From positions 1,603,126 through 1,667,125 of the forward strand of contig NZ_AP028634.1 of NCBI RefSeq assembly GCF_033097485.1: a stretch of DNA of 64,000 nt. The letters run 5' to 3'. This DNA comes from Pyrofollis japonicus. GTDB taxonomy: Archaea; Thermoproteota; Thermoprotei_A; Sulfolobales; Pyrodictiaceae. Each line of letters starts with the position of its first letter. The stretch's first letter is position 1. Made by a program: the position numbers and the translations under genes. Below, piece by piece: positions 17,515 through 26,720 of the stretch. A model generated the notes under the pieces. It was not told the origin of the DNA. It searched no databases and saw only the letters and a list, made by a program, of their open reading frames with translations.

Positions 17515-18921
17515 TTGCGTGGCCAAGCACGTACTACTTCTATTATAATAGCTACAATAATAATCATCATAATAGTTGGTGGACTAGCCTGGTACTATAG
17601 CTCGCGTGGAGGCAAAACAACGCCAACTACTTCTCCACCGCTCTCTTCGTCTACCTCGTCGCCAGCTACTTCTCCAGCAGCTCCGGCAACAAGCACTCCT
17701 ACCGGTAAGGTAAAGATTGTATGGGCTTCAACACAGCTAGTCCCACCAAAAGAGCAGGCATTCGTTAAGCAGGAACTCTTGCCGTCCTTTAAACAGGAGA
17801 CGGGGATAGATGTAGAGTTTGTCGGAATGAGCTATAGTGATCTCTCATTGAAGCTAGAAAGCGAGGAGAAGGCTGGCAAGGTTACTATTAGTGTTATTGC
17901 TGACCTCCATGGAGGGCTCGACCTTTTTGCTAGCAAGGGGTGGCTAGAGGATCTCAGCAAATTCCCTCCACTTAGCGGAAGGACATTCCCAAAGATCCTA
18001 GAGGATTATAGCCACCTGCACGGAATAAAAGCGTATGTCCCATGGCTCACAGCAACGTATGTAATGGTGGTGAACAAGAAGGCCTTTGACTACCTCCCGC
18101 CCGGCTTAACAAAAGAAGATGTAATAATGGGCACCGAGAAATGGACCTATGATGCACTGCTAGCTTGGGCAAAGAACCTCTACGAGAAAACCGGTAAGAA
18201 GCTTCTAGGCTTCCCGGCAGGACCTCACGGCCTATTCGTAAGATTCTTGCACGGATATCTATACCCGTCATTTACCGGTGCCCAAGTAAAGAACTTTGAT
18301 AGCCCCGATGCAGTAAAGATGTGGAATTATCTAAAGGAGCTCTGGAAATACGTCAACCCTGCAAGTACGACATGGGATGCAATGGCTGACCCACTGCTAA
18401 GGGGAGAGGTCTGGATCGCCTGGGACCACACAGCCAGAATAAAAGATGCTATAACGACAAAACCTGAAGACTTCGTTGTCGTACCGACCCCTAGAGGACC
18501 CAAGGGACGTGGCTTCATACTAGTAATAGTGGGGCTCGCCATACCCAAGAATGCACCACACGAAGATGCTGCATGGAAACTTATCGACTACTTGACGAGA
18601 CCCGAGACAGAGGTAAAGATCCTTAAGAATGTAGGCTTCTTCCCAAGCGTACAAGAAGCAGCAGGAGCAGTTCCTGAAGGCCCGCTAAAGGTTCTCGCAA
18701 AAGGCGTTAACAGCCTCCTGAACACGAAGGACGCATTAGTAGCCATGATTCCTAGCCTAGGAGCTAAGGGAGGAGACTTCAAAGAGATCTATATAACAGC
18801 GTTTCAGAGAATAGTACTACAAGGCCAAGACCCTGCAAGCGTTACAAAGGAACTAAAGCCGCAACTATTGAAGCTGTTTGAAGAGGCAGGAGCGCCCCTA
18901 CCGCCGCCAGACAGCGGATAA
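17515..18921 (+). CDS. ABC transporter solute-binding protein (carbohydrate type, family 1)
   Basis: The 468-residue protein has a membrane anchor helix at residues 8-27 (a run of Ile) followed by a Thr/Ser/Pro-rich stalk to about residue 62. That is the usual layout of surface-anchored crenarchaeal binding proteins. The rest is a family 1 solute-binding fold: KVKIVWAST, then alternating lobes with tryptophan and tyrosine-rich segments (WEDLSKFPPLSG, AWDHTARIKDAI) that could stack on sugar rings. The TTG start follows AGGTG. It is first in a transcript with two permeases and an ATPase. The sugar is not known. Confidence 0.88.
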   Translation: MRGQARTTSIIIATIIIIIIVGGLAWYYSSRGGKTTPTTSPPLSSSTSSPATSPAAPATSTPTGKVKIVWASTQLVPPKEQAFVKQELLPSFKQETGIDVEFVGMSYSDLSLKLESEEKAGKVTISVIADLHGGLDLFASKGWLEDLSKFPPLSGRTFPKILEDYSHLHGIKAYVPWLTATYVMVVNKKAFDYLPPGLTKEDVIMGTEKWTYDALLAWAKNLYEKTGKKLLGFPAGPHGLFVRFLHGYLYPSFTGAQVKNFDSPDAVKMWNYLKELWKYVNPASTTWDAMADPLLRGEVWIAWDHTARIKDAITTKPEDFVVVPTPRGPKGRGFILVIVGLAIPKNAPHEDAAWKLIDYLTRPETEVKILKNVGFFPSVQEAAGAVPEGPLKVLAKGVNSLLNTKDALVAMIPSLGAKGGDFKEIYITAFQRIVLQGQDPASVTKELKPQLLKLFEEAGAPLPPPDSG

Positions 18922-18960
18922 CCGACATAGTAACGCTCATTGACGCAAGAGGGGGCTCGT

Positions 18961-19887
18961 ATGGCATCTGCCTCACACGTTTTTTCAATTACGCACGGAG
19001 CAAGCAGTTATACAAGGTTGGCGGAAAAACTAGATAGGATAATGCCCTACTTGCTTGTAACGCCTGCGCTCATCTACATGCTCTTCTTTATAGGTTACCC
19101 GCTCCTCCAGGGTATCAGACTCGCGTTTTTGGATGAACATGGTCACTTCACTACGGCGAATGTAGACTATCTCTTAAGTAGCCCACTTTCAAGATTTAAA
19201 GACGCACTCGTCTATACAATAGTTATTACTGGAATAGTTGTTCCGACAGAGTTCGTGATAGCCCTATTGATGGCGTTCTTTTTTAACAGTTTCCGTTTCC
19301 GCGGAAAAAACGCAGCCATTTATGTTGCAATACTTCCCTTAACTATAAGCGATGTAGCTGCAGGCCTTATCTGGTACTCTATGCTAACTGGTAACGGATT
19401 TATAAACAAGCTTCTTATTAATCTCGGAATCATTTCGCAACCTGTACAGTTCTTCGGATACGCGCACCGGGACATGGAGCTCTTAGCCATAGTGGTTACT
19501 GAGATTTGGAGAAGTACTGCAATAGTGTTCGTAATCCTACTAGCTGGTCTACAGATGATAAGCTCGGAGTACCTTGAGGCTGCTGAGGTTTTTGGTGCAT
19601 CAAGTTTCCAGAGGCTTCGTTATATCGTATTCCCGTTGCTACTCCCAAGCATACAAGCAGCGTTAATTATCAGAACCCTCTTTGCTCTACAGATTTTTGG
19701 CGATGTATGGATACTTGCTGGGCGCGACATACCTGTCCTCGCAGGAGAGGCCTACTACGAACAAGTGGAACTCCACCACGCGGGCGTTGCAGCGCTTTAT
19801 GCACTAGTCATAGCGGCTATATCTATAGCTCTTGGAGCTTTCTACATCAAGGTTTTCCGTGCAAAATACTTGGAGACGGGGCGTTAA
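18961..19887 (+). CDS. ABC sugar transporter permease 1 (MalF-like)
   Basis: The 308-residue membrane protein has six predicted helices and the permease EAA loop EYLEAAEVFGASSFQRLRYI, which contacts the ATPase. It resembles MalF/UgpA-type importers. The frame is open from a TTG at 18940, but the ATG at 18961 is preceded by GAGGGGG at good spacing and is preferred. It pairs with the next gene, which starts 3 bases after its stop. Confidence 0.9.
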   Translation: MASASHVFSITHGASSYTRLAEKLDRIMPYLLVTPALIYMLFFIGYPLLQGIRLAFLDEHGHFTTANVDYLLSSPLSRFKDALVYTIVITGIVVPTEFVIALLMAFFFNSFRFRGKNAAIYVAILPLTISDVAAGLIWYSMLTGNGFINKLLINLGIISQPVQFFGYAHRDMELLAIVVTEIWRSTAIVFVILLAGLQMISSEYLEAAEVFGASSFQRLRYIVFPLLLPSIQAALIIRTLFALQIFGDVWILAGRDIPVLAGEAYYEQVELHHAGVAALYALVIAAISIALGAFYIKVFRAKYLETGR

Positions 19888-19890
19888 GCT

Positions 19891-20712
19891 ATGAGTGAAC
19901 TAAGCCCAACACTTTATGCGCTTAAGGGCATATTGGTGGCAGCTACTGTAGCAATAATTGTGGCATGGGTGCTTGTACCCATACTCATATCAATACTATA
20001 TGCCTTTGCACTTCCAGGCGACTACTATAATCCCCACAAAATTATCCCAACAAGATTCACGCTTGAGCACATAGACGAACTACTAGTATTAGGTGCGAGC
20101 AGAGCAGCAACTAATAGCATAGTTGTGGCACTCTTAACTATTGCTATAAGCTTCGTACTAGGACTTCCCGCTGGCTATGCCTTCGCAAAGTTCTTCTTCC
20201 CGGGCAAAGACACGCTAAAGCTGCTCATAGTAGGCCTTAGGATGTTCCCTGTAATAGTAATAGCAGTACCCCTTGCCACGCTCTACATAAGGATAGGTAT
20301 CTACGATACATCTCTTGGTGTAGCCCTGGCACACACCGCTATGGCGCTCCCCTTCGTAATCCTAGTTACCTCTAGCATCTTTGCCGGAGTCCCTAGAGAC
20401 CTTGAGGAAGCAGGACTTGTTTTCGGTCTTACAAGGCTAGGGGTCTTTGCCCGGATAACACTGCCTCTGGCTCTTCCCGGGCTAGCAGCTGCAGCCATAT
20501 TCACATTCATAATGTCTTGGAACGAGGTATTTATAGCATCAATACTGACGACTCTGAATAGAACGCTGCCTGCATTCATACTCGTATCAGCTATGGCTGC
20601 TCCTGACTTCATTAAGTTCGCGGCATCTTTCCTCATAGTTCTTCCCGCAATGGTGTTCGTTTTCATAGCGAGGAGATACCTTATAGCAATGTGGGGTATA
20701 ACGATAAGGTGA
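19891..20712 (+). CDS. ABC sugar transporter permease 2 (MalG-like)
   Basis: The 273-residue membrane protein has six hydrophobic helices and an EAA loop DLEEAGLVFGLTRLGVFARI. It carries the SWNEVFIASILT segment typical of MalG-type permeases. It would form the transmembrane pore with the preceding permease. The ATPase gene's ATG is only five bases after its stop, consistent with one operon. Confidence 0.9.
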   Translation: MSELSPTLYALKGILVAATVAIIVAWVLVPILISILYAFALPGDYYNPHKIIPTRFTLEHIDELLVLGASRAATNSIVVALLTIAISFVLGLPAGYAFAKFFFPGKDTLKLLIVGLRMFPVIVIAVPLATLYIRIGIYDTSLGVALAHTAMALPFVILVTSSIFAGVPRDLEEAGLVFGLTRLGVFARITLPLALPGLAAAAIFTFIMSWNEVFIASILTTLNRTLPAFILVSAMAAPDFIKFAASFLIVLPAMVFVFIARRYLIAMWGITIR

Positions 20713-20717
20713 AGCTT

Positions 20718-21809
20718 ATGGTGGATGTACACTTAGTTGGTGTAACTAAGCGGTTTGGCAAAGTAGTAGCAGTAGACCATATAGATCTTGATGTTGAGGA
20801 CGGTGAATTCATAGTATTGTTGGGGCCGAGCGGCTGCGGTAAGACAACAACACTGCGCCTCATAGCAGGCCTCGAAAAACCTGATGAGGGGCATATACTC
20901 TTTGGGAACCGTGACGTAACTAGGCTTCCTCCGAGAGAACGTAATGTCTCGATGGTCTTCCAGAGCTATGCTGTTTGGCCGCACATGAGGGTCTTTGATA
21001 ACATAGCATTCCCGCTCCGCATAAAGAAATACCCCGAGGAGGAGATAAGGCGGAGAGTGAAATGGGCTGCTGAACTCCTCCAAATAGAGGATCTCCTTGA
21101 CCGCTACCCCGCCCAGCTCAGCGGTGGCCAGAGACAGAGGGTTGCAGTAGCTCGCGCAATAGTTGTTGAGCCTGACGTGTTGTTGATGGATGAGCCTCTA
21201 AGCAATCTTGATGCATTACTAAGAGTCAAGATGAGGAGCGAACTCAAGAAGCTTCAAAGAAAGATAGGAGTCACGACAATTTATGTTACGCATGACCAGG
21301 TTGAGGCAATGACTATGGGGGATCGTATAGCCGTCATGAATAAGGGCAGGATAATGCAGATAGGGACGCCCGACGAGGTTTACAACAAGCCTGCAAACCT
21401 CTTCGTGGCGGGATTCATTGGGAGCCCTCAAATGAATTTCATAGATGCAAAAATAGTTGAAGAGGATAAAGGCCCAGTAATAGACATAGGTTTCGCGAAG
21501 ATACCGATACCTAAAGAATACTCTGAGCTAGTCAAGCCGCTAAGGGAGCAAAAGGTCGTTGTTGGTATAAGGCCGGAGCACATCTATGTCGAGGAAAGGT
21601 GTCGTGAAGGAACGTTTCCGCTCGAAGGCATAGTAGACTTTGTTGAAATGCTTGGCTCAGATACAATACTTCACGTAGACGTTGGCGGTAAAATATTAGT
21701 AGTGAGGCTCAGCGGGAGCCGTAGTTTCAAGCTAGGTCAACGAATAAGGATATGCATAGACATACTGAAAACGCATATCTTTCGCCAAAGCGGGGAGACA
21801 GTATTCTGA
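20718..21809 (+). CDS. ABC sugar transporter ATPase (MalK/UgpC-like)
   Basis: The 363-residue ATPase has Walker A GPSGCGKTT, Q-loop VFQSYAVWPHM, signature LSGGQRQRVA, Walker B VLLMDEPLSNLD and the switch histidine YVTHDQVEAM, then a C-terminal TOBE/OB domain from about residue 240. The family N-terminus MVDVHLVGVTKRFG starts at 20718 behind AAGGTGAA; the upstream in-frame start at 20691 lies inside the permease gene. It powers the importer encoded by the three preceding genes. Confidence 0.93.
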   Translation: MVDVHLVGVTKRFGKVVAVDHIDLDVEDGEFIVLLGPSGCGKTTTLRLIAGLEKPDEGHILFGNRDVTRLPPRERNVSMVFQSYAVWPHMRVFDNIAFPLRIKKYPEEEIRRRVKWAAELLQIEDLLDRYPAQLSGGQRQRVAVARAIVVEPDVLLMDEPLSNLDALLRVKMRSELKKLQRKIGVTTIYVTHDQVEAMTMGDRIAVMNKGRIMQIGTPDEVYNKPANLFVAGFIGSPQMNFIDAKIVEEDKGPVIDIGFAKIPIPKEYSELVKPLREQKVVVGIRPEHIYVEERCREGTFPLEGIVDFVEMLGSDTILHVDVGGKILVVRLSGSRSFKLGQRIRICIDILKTHIFRQSGETVF

Positions 21810-21873
21810 ATAGCTCGGCCATGCAATGCCCTTTCACGTGCTTAATTCATTCATCATCAAGGTGTGTTGAAAA

Positions 21874-23109
21874 GTGCAGGGCACTAGTAGCGCATATGAC
21901 TCGATAGATAGGGTGCTTAGGTCTATAGGAGAGAGCGAGATAGTTGTTGGAATACCTTCCCGTAACGTTGCTCACACGATAGCCTATGTGTTGCACAATA
22001 CTGTTGAGGGCTTGAAGAAGTACTTGGCTGGCACATCGGCATCAATAATAGTATGTGATGGTTATTCTAATGACCCTACAGTTGATATTGTTAAGGCTTA
22101 TCGGAAGAGCACCGATATTCCTATATACATTATACCCAATAACGTGTCTAAAGGTAAGGGAGGCGCAATAAAACGCATAATAGAACTCGTATCTGAATAC
22201 TCAAGCGCGAAAACGCTCCTCTTGATCGACAGCGATCTCCGAAGCATTACTCCCGAGTGGATACCGCTTCTACAGAAAGCTGCTATGTGTGGCTTCGGGG
22301 CGCCAAACTACCATAGGCACAAATATGATGCAACAATAACAAATTTTGTTGCAAGGCCATTAGTGGCTCTAACGTTTGGGTTAAACATAAAACAGCCTAT
22401 TGGAGGTGATTTTGGTCTCTCAAGACGCTTAGTAGATGTGTTAAACTCTAGCCCGCTCTGGAATAAGAATCCGTGGGCACTATACTTCGGCATAGACATC
22501 TTCTTGACTATAACAGCGCTCGCGGAAGGATTTGATGTGTGCGAGGCTCTTCTGAAAGCGAAGATACATGAGAGCAAGGATCCGGCTAGGCATCTTAAAA
22601 GCATGTTCATTGAGGTAACGGGGAGCACCTTCATATCTCTTAGTTACTACCTTGATAGTTGGAGTAGGCTGGAGCTTAACTCGGTTAGAGAGCCAAGGGT
22701 TATACGTGAACCCGAAGTCCCTGATATGTATCCGTGGGAGGTTAGGGTAAACCCGGAACTAGCCTTAGAGGCCTTTAAGGAAGGCTTACAAAAATACGCC
22801 AAGCTCTACGAGACGATATTCTCGAAGAACGTTTTTGAAGAGATTAGAAGAGGGCTAGGCCTCAGCAGCGATACTTGGAACAAGGTATTAATTGAGCTGC
22901 TCGCTTACAGCATTATAAAAAGAACAACTAATGTGAGAGAGATTCTTGATGCTATGTTCCACATTTGGCAAGGCAGGCTCTATAAGTATTACAACGAGAC
23001 AAGAAAACTTAGTAATGAGGAAGCATTGCGCCGAGTAGATAGGGATGTGAAGTCAATAATTGAGCTGCGTGACATGCTCCTAGAACGTATCAAGCCGAGG
23101 CTTAGCTAG
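21874..23109 (+). CDS. Glycosyltransferase, GT2/GT81-like (glucosylglycerate synthase type)
   Basis: The 411-residue GT-A enzyme has VVGIPSRNVAHTI at residues 23-35, the donor-site VCDGYSNDPT, a KGKGGAI loop, the metal-binding LLLIDSDLRSI (DSD motif), and IGGDFGLSRRL in the acceptor region, followed by a helical C-terminal domain. This order resembles glucosyl-3-phosphoglycerate and glucosylglycerate synthases, which make charged compatible solutes. The acceptor is inferred, not shown. The GTG start follows AAGGTG. It lies 65 bases after the importer ATPase and before the hydrolase gene. Confidence 0.7.
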   Translation: MQGTSSAYDSIDRVLRSIGESEIVVGIPSRNVAHTIAYVLHNTVEGLKKYLAGTSASIIVCDGYSNDPTVDIVKAYRKSTDIPIYIIPNNVSKGKGGAIKRIIELVSEYSSAKTLLLIDSDLRSITPEWIPLLQKAAMCGFGAPNYHRHKYDATITNFVARPLVALTFGLNIKQPIGGDFGLSRRLVDVLNSSPLWNKNPWALYFGIDIFLTITALAEGFDVCEALLKAKIHESKDPARHLKSMFIEVTGSTFISLSYYLDSWSRLELNSVREPRVIREPEVPDMYPWEVRVNPELALEAFKEGLQKYAKLYETIFSKNVFEEIRRGLGLSSDTWNKVLIELLAYSIIKRTTNVREILDAMFHIWQGRLYKYYNETRKLSNEEALRRVDRDVKSIIELRDMLLERIKPRLS

Positions 23110-23169
23110 CACACTTCCACTATATAGTTCTTTTCCGCGGCTTAGCAAAAGCATGATGAGTGAAGCGTC

Positions 23170-25371
23170 ATGGGTAAGGAGAAGGCTTGGTGGAATAAGC
23201 CCTTACGCGTTCTTCAATTCAATTTTGAAGATAGCTTGGGCTTGTTTACCCCTCGTATACGGGGACGCGATGTAGCAGAGCTTGCCAAGAGAATCTACGC
23301 CAACATGGTGGTGGTGTTTGCTCGCGATGCCTTCGGCTACACGTATTACCGCGGATCAGGCATTGGTCCCATGAGGCCTAGTCTGCGCGGTGACTTTCTA
23401 CGCGAACTCCTTGAAGAAGCACATAGGCATGGTATACGAGTAGTAGCAATGGTAGCTCATACAACGAACAAGCTACTCTACATGAAGCATACTGAGTGGG
23501 CCCAGAAGAACCTGCGTGGAGAACCAGTGCTACTCGAACATGCACCAGCGGAGACGGCTTGGGAACCAGAATGGCCTCTACTCTGCCCCAATAGCCCCTT
23601 CTTAGAACACGCTGCCAAGGAGGTGAGTGAGGTAGTGGGCCTGGGAGTTGACGGGATATTCTTTGATAGTTTTCGTTACCAGCCGGATCCTGAGAAGGCT
23701 TGCTACTGTGAATGGTGCCAAGCAAAGTTCAGAGAAGAACACGGCTATGACATGCCAACCAAGCCCGATTGGGACAATCGTTTGTGGAGAACCCTCTGGG
23801 ACTGGAGATACAGTGTTGTAGTAAGGGCTCTCCAAAGACTGGCAAAAGAAGCGAAGAAGACGAGCAAGGAGATACACGTTATGTATAATAGTCATCCAGG
23901 TGGATGGGCTGGCCGCACGAACCGAGTAGTCGAAATGGCGCGGGGCATCCTTGACGGGGTCTTCGCGGAGTGTAGTGAGGCTGACTTCGAGCCGCCGGGC
24001 TTCATAGCGGAGATGGTGAAGCTCACCCGCGCTATGGCCGGGCCTGGTGTAAAAGTGTATGCATCCCGCAATGCTTTCCACTCGCTGAAGCCGACACAGC
24101 CAGCTCCGCCTCCCCTAATAAGACAAGGTCTTCGCGAAGCAATAATTGCTGGAGGTGAACCCTGGGTACTAGTATTCTCAAGCATGCTTGCTACGACGAA
24201 GAGTTTTATCGAGCCCGTCGAGCAGGTTTTTAGGGAGCATGAGAAGCTGGAAGAATACCTTGCTGGCGCTGAGCCCCTCCGATTCGCTGCGATAGTTATC
24301 TCAAACACTGTTAGGGACCACTATGGTAGACTAGAGCCAAGTAAGTACGTAGACGAGACACGGGGCTTCTACTATTCTCTGCTACAAAGCCATATACCAG
24401 TAGAGTACTTGCTTGACAAAGATGTGTCAAGCATGAGTAAGTACTATAAAGTGTTAATACTTGCTGACACTGCATGCACGGACAGTGAGTTGTTAAATGC
24501 TCTACGTAGTCATCTTGAAGAAGGTGGGACGATTATTGCCACACATCAAACAAGTCTCTATGATGGAGAATGTTTGCCGGCAGGAGGGTTGCTGGCAAGC
24601 AACATACTTGGTGTAGAACTCCTCGGTGAACCCATGACACTAGAATGGGCTTATATCGAGCCCACTAAACCAGGCTTCTTTGGCATCGAGGAGCCGCTCC
24701 TCGTAGGCGATAACCCGAGAGATATGAGAAAACCACTACACTTGGCAAGCCTAGTACCAGTAACATCTCTTGACGATAGAGAGGTGCCGCTGCAGATAAG
24801 ACTTCCTGCCTACCGATATGGCCACGAATACACTCTTGGCCGCTCATCGCCTCCTCCTGGACCGCGTACAGAGCTACCAGCGCTAGTACTCGGGAAGAGA
24901 GTTGCATACTACCCCTGGCGCCTCGGAGCAAACTATTGGGCCACGGGGAACCCTGTGTACAGAAACCTTATAGTAAGAACACTTGAAGCCCTAGGAGGGG
25001 AACCACCGCTCCATATAGGTGCTCCAATAACAGTCCTCGCTGAGCCATGGAGACAGAAGGACAGAGTCATAGTACATCTGCTCAACTATACAGCAAACCA
25101 AAGAATACTAGCAACAGGCTTTACAGGAGCAAAACAACCCCTACCGAGCTACAGTAGTGGTCCTCCAATACACCCCGTTACAGAAATCATACCAGTACAC
25201 GACATCGAAATAAGAATCGACCCAAGCTTATTCGGGTACAAAAGAATCAAGGCATACTCAGCGCTGGACAAGAGAACAAAACTTGAAACAAGAATCAATA
25301 ACAACAAAATAATTATCAAGATTAGTAGGCTCAAAGAGTATGACGTTATAGTCGTTGAGCCTGAAGCCTAG
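23170..25371 (+). CDS. Putative glycoside hydrolase with TIM-barrel and glutamine-amidotransferase-like domains
   Basis: The 733-residue protein has no signal peptide. The N-terminal 330 residues read as a TIM barrel (VLQFNFEDS, ANMVVVFARDAFGY, GIRVVAMVAH, GVDGIFFDSFRYQPD, then EIHVMYNSHPG). The D in FFDSF and the E in FAECSEADFE are candidate catalytic acids. Residues of about 375-480 resemble the class I glutamine-amidotransferase-like trimerisation domain of GH42-type enzymes (KVLILADTACTDSELL, GGTIIATHQTSLYDG). The C-terminus is beta-rich. Its substrate may be the sugar or glycerate glycoside handled by its neighbours. The exact GH family is not recognised. Confidence 0.65.
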   Translation: MGKEKAWWNKPLRVLQFNFEDSLGLFTPRIRGRDVAELAKRIYANMVVVFARDAFGYTYYRGSGIGPMRPSLRGDFLRELLEEAHRHGIRVVAMVAHTTNKLLYMKHTEWAQKNLRGEPVLLEHAPAETAWEPEWPLLCPNSPFLEHAAKEVSEVVGLGVDGIFFDSFRYQPDPEKACYCEWCQAKFREEHGYDMPTKPDWDNRLWRTLWDWRYSVVVRALQRLAKEAKKTSKEIHVMYNSHPGGWAGRTNRVVEMARGILDGVFAECSEADFEPPGFIAEMVKLTRAMAGPGVKVYASRNAFHSLKPTQPAPPPLIRQGLREAIIAGGEPWVLVFSSMLATTKSFIEPVEQVFREHEKLEEYLAGAEPLRFAAIVISNTVRDHYGRLEPSKYVDETRGFYYSLLQSHIPVEYLLDKDVSSMSKYYKVLILADTACTDSELLNALRSHLEEGGTIIATHQTSLYDGECLPAGGLLASNILGVELLGEPMTLEWAYIEPTKPGFFGIEEPLLVGDNPRDMRKPLHLASLVPVTSLDDREVPLQIRLPAYRYGHEYTLGRSSPPPGPRTELPALVLGKRVAYYPWRLGANYWATGNPVYRNLIVRTLEALGGEPPLHIGAPITVLAEPWRQKDRVIVHLLNYTANQRILATGFTGAKQPLPSYSSGPPIHPVTEIIPVHDIEIRIDPSLFGYKRIKAYSALDKRTKLETRINNNKIIIKISRLKEYDVIVVEPEA

Positions 25372-25428
25372 CTCCTCTTCCATAAGACTCTCAAGCAGGG
25401 TCCGGCTACAGCCAAAGGGATCACCACT

Positions 25429-25866
25429 ATGACAATGCATAATTGTGACGCCTACCACGCCCTCGCAGTAGGATTAGTAGCTTTTTTGCTTGCAACAATA
25501 ATTAGTCTCACCCTACAGCACCTTGTCGGCGAGTCTCTTATAGTGTTCCTAACTTACCCTGCTCTTAATGGCCTTCTTGTAGCGGCTTACGCTACTCTTA
25601 ACCATGAGTGCTGGCATATGTACGCGGCTGCGTTATTTGTAGGACTTCCGGCCATACTTGCCAGCTCCGTAGCCCTGGCTGCTGCCCATGAGAGTGACAT
25701 AGAGCCTATTATACCCTTGGTAATCTACTACGCTATTGCATTATTTACGTACACCTTATCCTATTTAATTATCGGCTTTATTGTGCGAAATAATCGGCCT
25801 TGTTCAAGCAATAATGGGTTCCAACATTGCTACCTTGATGCACGTATGCACTATCTCTGCAACTGA
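25429..25866 (+). CDS. Small membrane protein of unknown function
   Basis: The 145-residue ORF has four hydrophobic stretches (about residues 10-32, 38-57, 66-88 and 97-119) and ends in a short Cys/His-containing tail. It has no recognisable family. It starts 58 bases after the hydrolase stop on the same strand and could belong to that transcript. The start could be the ATG at 25429 or the one two codons later. Confidence 0.45.
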   Translation: MTMHNCDAYHALAVGLVAFLLATIISLTLQHLVGESLIVFLTYPALNGLLVAAYATLNHECWHMYAAALFVGLPAILASSVALAAAHESDIEPIIPLVIYYAIALFTYTLSYLIIGFIVRNNRPCSSNNGFQHCYLDARMHYLCN

Positions 25867-25967
25867 AATTATATATCTCACTAAAACTCGCCATACGAAC
25901 ATATATGAATCGATTAAAGAATATAGAAGGATTTGCAGTACTGCTTTGTTGGAAAGATTGGGGGTGG

Positions 25968-26041
<74 letters not shown>

Positions 26042-26107
26042 ACCCTCTTTGCCCAGGGTTTCCGTGTAGTATGCATGGGTTTCTCTACGAGGCAGTTATA
26101 TTGTCTT

Positions 26108-26545
26108 CTATCTTGGAGTACTTGTCTTTGCTGATGCGCTTTCCACGGCCTTTCTAACCTCGGATATGCTTGGCAGCTCTGCTATCATTCGCGCTCTTAG
26201 CGTTATTGTTACCTCTCCCTCTTCCGATGCGTACGTGACGTCGTATTCCTCTACTCCTCTAAACTCCTCTGACTCCTCGATTAATGTGGAGAGTTCTTCC
26301 TCGAAGCCTTGCTTGTCGAGGCCCTTGTCAACGCGGAGCGAGTAGACTGCTTCCACGCCGTCGGGGCTAGCATCTATGAATATGCTTACTACGCCGTTCC
26401 CGGGTGATAGCTGTACGACTATGCGTGGCCCATAGGGGTCTATCTCGAAGCTCTCAACGCTATCAATGCTGGCGCCCAGCGGCTCTATGATCGGCTTGAG
26501 TGCGTTCTCTAGTAGCTTTACGAGCTTCTCACGCCGATTCTCCAA
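26108..26545 (-). CDS. Conserved-looking hypothetical protein
   Basis: The 145-residue acidic protein is not recognised. It alternates short beta strands (RIVVQLSPGNGVVSIFID, EGEVTITLRARM) with helices (LVKLLENALKPIIEPLG), suggesting a compact alpha/beta fold. It has no cysteines, signal peptide or membrane segment. The TTG start is preceded only by a weak GGGGCG. Good coding character and a clean intergenic position support a real gene. Confidence 0.5.
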   Translation of the reverse strand: MENRREKLVKLLENALKPIIEPLGASIDSVESFEIDPYGPRIVVQLSPGNGVVSIFIDASPDGVEAVYSLRVDKGLDKQGFEEELSTLIEESEEFRGVEEYDVTYASEEGEVTITLRARMIAELPSISEVRKAVESASAKTSTPR

Positions 26546-26720
26546 TATTTGCTCGCCCCGGCCACGTCCTTGACCTAATTTAGGTGCTCTCGTTGAGTTA
26601 AGTGTGTTCTCTCCTCACCGGTTCTTGCCGAATCCTTTACCCTTTTCGAACTAATCCTTTAAGACTCCTAGTCCTAGCATGTTCACTTGTGCAGTGCCCC
26701 ACCGCCCTGGGTGCTACGAA

